A model generated the notes under the pieces. That model worked only from the letters and a program-made list of their open reading frames with translations, did no database searches and was not told the origin of the DNA. A stretch of DNA of 17,817 nucleotides from Merdicola sp048393175. GTDB lineage: Bacteria > Bacillota > Clostridia > TANB77 > CAG-508. This document shows positions 13,360-17,817 of this stretch, piece after piece (the first letter of the stretch is position 1; the number at the start of each line of letters is the position of its first letter). The position numbers and the translations under genes are program-made. The stretch is from NCBI GenBank assembly GCA_048393175.1, contig DBFJJM010000035.1, positions 1-17,817 on the forward strand, written 5' to 3'.

Positions 13360-14673
13360 CGTAATTATGTTATCCATCATTTCTTGTGTTACTTTTTCTA
13401 AAACTTCTTTTTCTGGATTTTTGGATTGGTATTGGCTATAATCCAATGGTTTACCATAATTTAAAATGATTTTAGGAAAAGGTTTTGGTGAAACATAAAT
13501 TCCTACTGGTACAATTTTAACCCCTGTTCTTAGTGCCATATAAGCGGCTCCTGTTTTTACTTTCACCTTTTTTTGTATCCCGTTTCTCGTTCCTTCTGGA
13601 AAAATAGCAAGAGGTTCGTCTTCTTTTAGAGTTCTTAAACATTTCTTCATCGAATCGACATCTTGTTTTCCTCTTTTTACTGGTATGACTTCAAAAATAT
13701 GACCTAACCAATTTAAAATAGGATTTTGAAATAATTCTGCTTTTCCAATAAAATGAACTTTTCTTGGTGTATAAAAATACATAACCGGAACTTTGATAAA
13801 ACTAACATGATTACCACAAAGAATAAAAGGACCTTCTTTTGGTACGTTTTGTGTTCCTTTTGTTTTTACACGGAAAATAACTTGGTATAAAAATTTTAAG
13901 ATAGCTCCTACTACTGTTCTTTGAAAACATACCCATTTAGAACTTTGCCATAATTTTGTTTTTTTTTGATTTAGCCTTTTTTCTTCTAAACACGTTTCTT
14001 TTTCTTCCTGTTTCTTTTGTAAAATTAACTCTTTTACTCTTTTTTCCACTTCTTCTATCGTTAAATTGGTAGTATCAATTACCGTTGCATCTTTAGCTAT
14101 CTTTAACGCTCCCATTTCCTTTTTCTTGTCATTTTCATCTCTTATTAAAATGTTTTGCAATACCTCTTCATAAGACATTTCAATTCCTTTTTCCTTATTT
14201 TGTTTATATCTTCTTGTTGCTCTTTCTTCAGCAGAAGCATCTAAATAGATTTTCACATCTGCGTTAGGAAACACATAGGTTCCGATATCTCTTCCTTCCA
14301 TTACCACATCTTTTCCCTTTGCCATTTCTCTTTGCAAATCCACCATTTTATAGCGGACGATTTTTAGGCTAGAAACCTGTGAAACAATTTTAGTTACTTC
14401 AGATGAGCGAATCTCGTTAGTTACTTCTACCCCATTTAAGATAACGACTTGTTTTTCTTCTTTTTTTACCAATTCAATTTGAATTTCTTCTAATAATTTT
14501 TCGATTTTTTCTATCTCTTCTAGCCCTATTTTTTGTTGTAACATAGCAAGAGCAACACAGCGATACATTGCTCCTGTATCAACATTAATGAATCCTAATT
14601 TATTTGAAATCAGCTCTGTAACAGTTCCTTTTCCTGTACCGGCTGGTCCATCAATTGCTACAATAAACGACAT
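13339..14673 (-). CDS. cmk: Cytidylate kinase fused to a PlsC-type acyltransferase domain
   Basis: Residues 1-218 are a complete cytidylate kinase: P-loop GPAGTGKGT (9-17), VDTGAMYR (31-38), and EGRDIGTYVFPNADVKIYLDA (126-146), which phosphorylates CMP/dCMP. After a charged linker, residues 245-440 form a 1-acyl-glycerol-3-phosphate acyltransferase (PlsC) domain with GNHVSF (287-292), KVHFIGKAELF (305-315), FPEGTRNG (358-365) and IVPVGI (387-392). In PlsC the catalytic motif is H-x4-D; here H289 is followed at +5 by Lys294, so the catalytic Asp is missing. Such kinase/acyltransferase fusions are known in Clostridia; acyl transfer by this copy is doubtful. AGGAGG lies seven bases before the ATG, and the upstream gene ends 11 bases before the start, so the two are co-translated. 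Confidence 0.9.
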   Translation of the reverse strand: MSFIVAIDGPAGTGKGTVTELISNKLGFINVDTGAMYRCVALAMLQQKIGLEEIEKIEKLLEEIQIELVKKEEKQVVILNGVEVTNEIRSSEVTKIVSQVSSLKIVRYKMVDLQREMAKGKDVVMEGRDIGTYVFPNADVKIYLDASAEERATRRYKQNKEKGIEMSYEEVLQNILIRDENDKKKEMGALKIAKDATVIDTTNLTIEEVEKRVKELILQKKQEEKETCLEEKRLNQKKTKLWQSSKWVCFQRTVVGAILKFLYQVIFRVKTKGTQNVPKEGPFILCGNHVSFIKVPVMYFYTPRKVHFIGKAELFQNPILNWLGHIFEVIPVKRGKQDVDSMKKCLRTLKEDEPLAIFPEGTRNGIQKKVKVKTGAAYMALRTGVKIVPVGIYVSPKPFPKIILNYGKPLDYSQYQSKNPEKEVLEKVTQEMMDNIITLTNEAV

Positions 14674-14684
14674 ATTTTTCCCTC

Positions 14685-15545
14685 CTATTTTTCTTCTGGC
14701 ATATAGATTCCTTTTGCCATCACATCTACTTTTTGTACATTCATTGTAGTTAATCTTTCAATCTCTCGAATTAATTTATTACGAAAGGAACCCACTACTT
14801 GAATGATATTATATCCATATACAATCACTACCTCTATATAGATGCTTGGTCCTTCTGGCTGCTTTTCAATTCGCGTTTTCACCACTTCATGAATCGTCTC
14901 ATCCTTTTTTGCTAAATATTCTGCAATTTGGCGAAATACAGTATCGGAAATAGTAAAATTCCCTAAATAGCTAAAGGTAGGACGAATAATCGATTTTTCA
15001 CTCATATACGGAGCCGTTCCTCTTCCCTTAAATTTAAAAATCTGCAAAGGGTCTAAAATATAGCCTGAAAAATCTCTTTTAATTTCAAAAGTAGGAACAG
15101 GAATAACATGTTTTCCCTCTACCGTTCTACTTCTTCTTGCCTCTTCTATTTCTTCTGGCGAAGCAATTTCTTCAATATAGATAATTCTTTGAATTGGTTC
15201 TAGATTTAAACATTGTGCAATTTTATGTACCATTTTATCAGACGTACCTAAAATCAAAATAGATTCTGGTTTATATTTTCGAATGGCTTTTACCATTTCC
15301 TTTCTTTGTTTTTCATCAATAAACAAAGCTTTTTTTACGGTCTCTACTTTCGTAGGAGCTTTTTTAGCAGATTCTCCTGCTACTACTTCATTATCTTTAA
15401 TAAAAAGCCCATCATCAATAATGTAACTAATTCCATTTTCGCTTGCTACATATTGGGCTCGGTAGCTTTTTCCTGTACCAGAAGGTCCTACAAAAGCATA
15501 AGTTTTAATTGGCTGACTAAATTTAATTGGATTTATGTAATTCAT
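14685..15545 (-). CDS. P-loop NTPase fused to an Asp23/Gls24-like domain
   Basis: This is a 286-aa soluble protein. A Walker A motif GPSGTGKS lies at 20-27. The next 150 residues fit a small kinase-like P-loop fold, with IDDG at 43-46, ESILILGTSD (94-103) and a conserved-looking ARRSRTVEGKHVIPVPTFEI stretch (136-155). Residues 186-280 resemble the Asp23/Gls24 (DUF322) domain: GNFTISDTVFRQIAEYLA, then YIEVVIVYGYNIIQVV, then ending VQKVDVMAKGI. Asp23 proteins relate to cell-envelope stress and membrane organisation in Firmicutes. What the ATPase does here is unknown; it is not an enzyme I can name. The start ATG at 15543-15545 has AAGGAG five bases upstream and a consensus promoter; the frame extends to 15584, but that overlaps the promoter. 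It is the first gene of the cmk cluster. Confidence 0.75.
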   Translation of the reverse strand: MNYINPIKFSQPIKTYAFVGPSGTGKSYRAQYVASENGISYIIDDGLFIKDNEVVAGESAKKAPTKVETVKKALFIDEKQRKEMVKAIRKYKPESILILGTSDKMVHKIAQCLNLEPIQRIIYIEEIASPEEIEEARRSRTVEGKHVIPVPTFEIKRDFSGYILDPLQIFKFKGRGTAPYMSEKSIIRPTFSYLGNFTISDTVFRQIAEYLAKKDETIHEVVKTRIEKQPEGPSIYIEVVIVYGYNIIQVVGSFRNKLIREIERLTTMNVQKVDVMAKGIYMPEEK

Positions 15546-15572
15546 AGCTTCTCCTTTTTTCAATTCTTTCCT

Positions 15573-15601
15573 ATTATACCTCATGGTAAATTTCTTTTCA
15601 A
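15573..15601 (-). promoter_or_regulatory. Sigma-A-type promoter of the P-loop/Asp23 and cmk cluster
   Basis: On the minus strand TTGAAA (15596-15601) and TATAAT (15573-15578) are separated by 17 bases, about 28 bases before the ATG. Confidence 0.8.
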
Positions 15602-15714
15602 GAAAAGTTTTATCTTTTCTAATTTCTTTTGTTTCTTTTATCTTTTTTATTTATTATTTAATGATTCTTATAGCTTTTACACTTTGTCATACATTCCCAT
15701 ATGAAATAAGCAAA

Positions 15715-15745
15715 AAGCTACCTTCCTTATTAAGAAAAGTAGCTT
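15715..15745 (-). terminator. Intrinsic terminator after the SpoIVB-like gene
   Basis: On the minus strand the arms 15732-15745 and 15715-15728 form a 14-base-pair stem with two G-U pairs and a three-base loop, followed by TTTTTGC. It lies 16 bases after the stop codon. Confidence 0.85.
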
Positions 15746-15761
15746 CTTTTGGTACGAAAAA

Positions 15762-16457
15762 CTAGTTATCGGTTAAAATAGCATCAATTGGTGTAATAAA
15801 TCCAATTCTAGGATTCATGTCTCGCATTCCAAAAATTACTCCAATTAATTTTCCATCTTGCACTACTGGTGTTCCACTCATTCCAGGAAGAACCTTATTT
15901 TGCGTAATAGGGCAATCTAACATGTGAAATGAAATACAGCTCTTACCATTTACCACTTCATTACAGTTAAGGATTCTAATTGGATAATATTTACCTTCTC
16001 CTGTTATAGCAGAATAAAAATAGGCTGTACCAGAATGAATTTTGGTTGCTGTTTCTACTTTTTGTCCTCTTTGATAAGCAGAACTTTTCGTGATAAACAC
16101 TCCGCCTTTTCCTATGCTATCAATTTTTCCAATTTGTGTTTTTAAGGAAAGAATATACAAGCCTCCATTTTTCACTGTTACATCACTTAAAAATACACTT
16201 TTGCCTTGTTGTTCTTTTTCTATAGCATGCCCTACCCCTATAATCTTATCTTCAATAGAAAAGCTTAAAGTAGCAAGTGATATTAGTTCTCCTTGTTCTT
16301 CTACAATAGTAAAAAACCGTCCATCTAAATAAACCGTCTGCTCTTCCATTCGTATTTCTCTAGAGGTATCCCACGCCATTATAGTTCCTAATAACAGTCC
16401 TAGAACAATAACCAATAAAGCACCATACCGAAATTTTAACTCCTTTCGACCCTTCAT
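15762..16457 (-). CDS. Compact SpoIVB-like (S55 family) serine peptidase, membrane anchored
   Basis: This is a 231-aa protein with one N-terminal membrane segment (about 11-29, YGALLVIVLGLLLGTIMAW) and an outside-facing peptidase domain. KIIGVGHAI (71-79) gives H77 and LPGMSGTPVVQDGKLIGVIFG (190-210) gives S194, matching the catalytic His and Ser of SpoIVB. D181 lies 13 residues before the Ser, close to the spacing of the SpoIVB Asp. SpoIVB of B. subtilis is about 425 aa and has a PDZ domain before the peptidase; this protein is too short and shows none. SpoIVB triggers processing of pro-sigma-K during sporulation; this copy may have a different target. The start ATG at 16455-16457 has AGGAGG seven bases upstream, and a TTGAAA-17-TACAAT promoter precedes it. 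It is transcribed alone. Confidence 0.82.
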   Translation of the reverse strand: MKGRKELKFRYGALLVIVLGLLLGTIMAWDTSREIRMEEQTVYLDGRFFTIVEEQGELISLATLSFSIEDKIIGVGHAIEKEQQGKSVFLSDVTVKNGGLYILSLKTQIGKIDSIGKGGVFITKSSAYQRGQKVETATKIHSGTAYFYSAITGEGKYYPIRILNCNEVVNGKSCISFHMLDCPITQNKVLPGMSGTPVVQDGKLIGVIFGMRDMNPRIGFITPIDAILTDN

Positions 16458-16464
16458 GTGTTTC

Positions 16465-16470
16465 CCTCCT
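16465..16470 (-). promoter_or_regulatory. Ribosome binding site fixing the SpoIVB-like start
   Basis: AGGAGG lies seven bases before the ATG at 16455-16457. It rules out the in-frame ATG at 16475, which lies before the binding site. Confidence 0.75.
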
Positions 16471-16515
16471 ATCAAAAATTGATTCGTCGAGTTTTTCTAT
16501 CTTTACATGGTATTG

Positions 16516-16544
16516 ATTGTAGCACACCTTTACATCATTTTCAA
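16516..16544 (-). promoter_or_regulatory. Promoter of the SpoIVB-like gene
   Basis: On the minus strand TTGAAA (16539-16544) and TACAAT (16516-16521) are separated by 17 bases, with TGC directly before the -10 box (extended -10). It looks like a housekeeping sigma-A promoter, not a sporulation sigma-G type. Confidence 0.75.
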
Positions 16545-16572
16545 TTTTAACTCTAGAATTAGAATACAAAAC

Positions 16573-16596
16573 ACCAGATAGAAATTTCTATCTGGT
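16573..16596 (-). terminator. Terminator after glucose-6-phosphate isomerase
   Basis: This is a perfect 24-base palindrome with half-site ACCAGATAGAAA, followed on the minus strand by GTTTTG and on the plus strand by ATGTTTTC. It lies nine bases past the stop codon. Confidence 0.75.
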
Positions 16597-16605
16597 ATGT
16601 TTTCT

Positions 16606-17817
16606 TTATTCCTTTTCATAACCCGGCTTTCCTAATAAATGAAACATATTTCTTTTATATTTTTCCACACCTGGTTGGTCAAATGGATTTACCTTTAAGA
16701 TTTGCCCTGAAACAGCACAAGCAAGTTCAAAAAAGTAGATTAAATGTCCCATATGTTCTTCATCTAATTTTTGCATATGAATTACAATATTTGGTACATC
16801 TCCTTCTACATGTGCTTTAATCGTAGCTTCCATAGCTTTTTTATTAATATAGTCTAAACTTTTTCCTTCTAAATAATTTAATCCATCTAAATTATCTTCC
16901 TCTTTTTTCACTTTCAAATCTGTATCTGAATGCTCTACATTCAATACTGTTTCAAATAAGTTTCTTCTTCCTTGCTGAATGTATTGTCCCATAGAATGAA
17001 GGTCTGTGGTAAATTCCGCTCCTGCTGGAAAAATCCCTTTCAATTCTTTTCCTTCACTTTCTCCATATAACTGTTTCCACCATTCAATAAAATAATGAAG
17101 ACGAGGTTCATAATCTACTAATATTTCTGTATTTTTATATAATTTATATAAAATATTACGAACCACAGCATATTGATAACATTCGTTATATTTTAAATCC
17201 GAATCCGCATATTTCTCTTGTGCAGCTAAAGCTCCACTCATTAACTGGTCTACATTTTTCCCTGCTACTGCAATTGGCAATAATCCAACTGCTGATAAAA
17301 CAGAATATCTTCCCCCTATTTCATCTGGAATAACAAACTGTTCATATCCTTCTTCCTCAGCTAATTGCTTTAACGCTCCTTTTTGTTTATCTGTTGTAAC
17401 ATAAATACGACTCCTTGCCTCTGCTACTCCATATTTACTTTCCATAAATTCACGAAAAATACGAAAAGCAATGGCAGGTTCTGTTGTCGTTCCAGATTTT
17501 GAGATAACATTTAGAGAAACATCTTTATCTCCGATATAGTCAATTACATCATTAATGTAGTTTGGATTTAAATTATTTCCTACGAAAATAACCTTAGGAA
17601 ATTTACTCTTTTCTTCTGCTAAGTTAAAATTACTAGACAAGGCTTCTATTACTGCTCTTGCTCCTAAATAGGAACCCCCTATTCCAATTACCACAAATAC
17701 ATCGGAATCTTTTTTTACTTTTTTTGCTACTTTTTTGATATGAGCAAATTCTTTTTGGTCATAATTAGTCGGCAAGTCTAGCCAACCGAAGCATTTCCTT
17801 TGGGTCTTTTTTCTTTT
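16606..17817 (-). CDS. pgi: Glucose-6-phosphate isomerase, 5' end outside the window
   Basis: This enzyme interconverts glucose-6-phosphate and fructose-6-phosphate in glycolysis. Visible motifs are IGIGGSYLGARA, VISKSGTTTEPAIAFRIF (the sugar-phosphate site), GGRYSVLSAVGLLPIAVAG, GESEGKELKGIFP, TTDLHSMGQYIQ (catalytic His) and FDQPGVEKYKRNM (catalytic Lys). The C-terminus is complete. About 400 residues are visible, whereas Firmicute enzymes have about 450, so roughly 45 N-terminal residues lie beyond the edge. The TTG at 17773-17775 is not the true start, because the family motif GWLDLP continues upstream of it in frame (17770-17787). Beyond that motif the frame reads a basic stretch (KRKKTQRKCF) unlike family members, which suggests a frameshift near 17785; see findings. 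Confidence 0.92.
   Translation of the reverse strand, partial: KRKKTQRKCFGWLDLPTNYDQKEFAHIKKVAKKVKKDSDVFVVIGIGGSYLGARAVIEALSSNFNLAEEKSKFPKVIFVGNNLNPNYINDVIDYIGDKDVSLNVISKSGTTTEPAIAFRIFREFMESKYGVAEARSRIYVTTDKQKGALKQLAEEEGYEQFVIPDEIGGRYSVLSAVGLLPIAVAGKNVDQLMSGALAAQEKYADSDLKYNECYQYAVVRNILYKLYKNTEILVDYEPRLHYFIEWWKQLYGESEGKELKGIFPAGAEFTTDLHSMGQYIQQGRRNLFETVLNVEHSDTDLKVKKEEDNLDGLNYLEGKSLDYINKKAMEATIKAHVEGDVPNIVIHMQKLDEEHMGHLIYFFELACAVSGQILKVNPFDQPGVEKYKRNMFHLLGKPGYEKE

Noticed and set aside
15306..15765. Two overlapping plus-strand frames around the P-loop gene start
   Set aside because: They are antisense to a promoter, binding site and gene start, and their translations are Phe/Ser-rich shadows.
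16360..16569. 69-aa minus-strand frame overlapping the SpoIVB-like gene start
   Set aside because: It begins at the -10 box of that gene's promoter, has no binding site and no recognisable features.
1..17817. CRISPR arrays, insertion sequences, integrases, rRNA or tRNA genes
   Set aside because: None seen: no regularly spaced repeats, transposase or integrase motifs, or conserved RNA gene sequences.

Overview
This window is AT-rich DNA with short intergenic gaps, strong AGGAGG-type ribosome binding sites, frequent TTG starts and TTGAAA/TATAAT-type promoters. Together with a cmk-rpsA-typA block, an Asp23-domain protein, an S55 (SpoIVB-type) peptidase and a TrmR-like methyltransferase, this points to a low-GC Firmicute (Bacillota), most likely an anaerobic or gut-type Clostridia relative. 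I cannot name the genus from sequence alone. Almost all genes lie on the minus strand; only three are on plus.

Layout from left to right. Positions 1-153 hold the 5' end of a minus-strand gene leaving the window, with its own promoter and a leader that could form a pseudoknot. Positions 395-3296 are a three-gene minus-strand operon of uncharacterised proteins: a 129-aa protein, a 663-aa protein with a zinc-peptidase-like HEISH...NENITD signature, and a 146-aa protein. It has its own consensus promoter. This is the accessory-looking part of the window and the best candidate for an undescribed module. Positions 3311-4226 hold two terminators, a degenerate HD-domain protein, and a long hairpin leader in front of a plus-strand DUF368 membrane protein (4227-5036). 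Positions 5080-7983 carry a U32-family protein of the tRNA-hydroxylating type and a 471-aa protein made of two ThyX-like halves. Positions 8047-9683 carry two plus-strand genes: a small membrane protein of the 'ABC-transporter type IV' family and a divergent RelA/SpoT-type alarmone synthetase-like protein.

Positions 9685-15601 form a minus-strand translation and growth cluster, transcribed in the order: P-loop/Asp23 fusion, cytidylate kinase/PlsC fusion, S1 protein, TypA/BipA, O-methyltransferase. A perfect TTGACA-17-TATAAT promoter is superimposed on the terminator-like palindrome that separates the kinase from the S1 gene, so rpsA-typA is probably driven on its own. Positions 15715-17817 carry a compact SpoIVB-like serine peptidase and the 3' part of glucose-6-phosphate isomerase, which is cut by the window edge and may contain a frameshift there.

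Functional links. The U32 protein and the O-methyltransferase are likely successive enzymes for the wobble modification ho5U34 to mo5U34 in tRNA. The S1 protein, TypA and the alarmone synthetase-like protein concern ribosome function and stress. The kinase/acyltransferase fusion and the DUF368 protein concern nucleotide, phospholipid and undecaprenyl-phosphate metabolism. No CRISPR array, rRNA, tRNA, insertion sequence or integrase was found.
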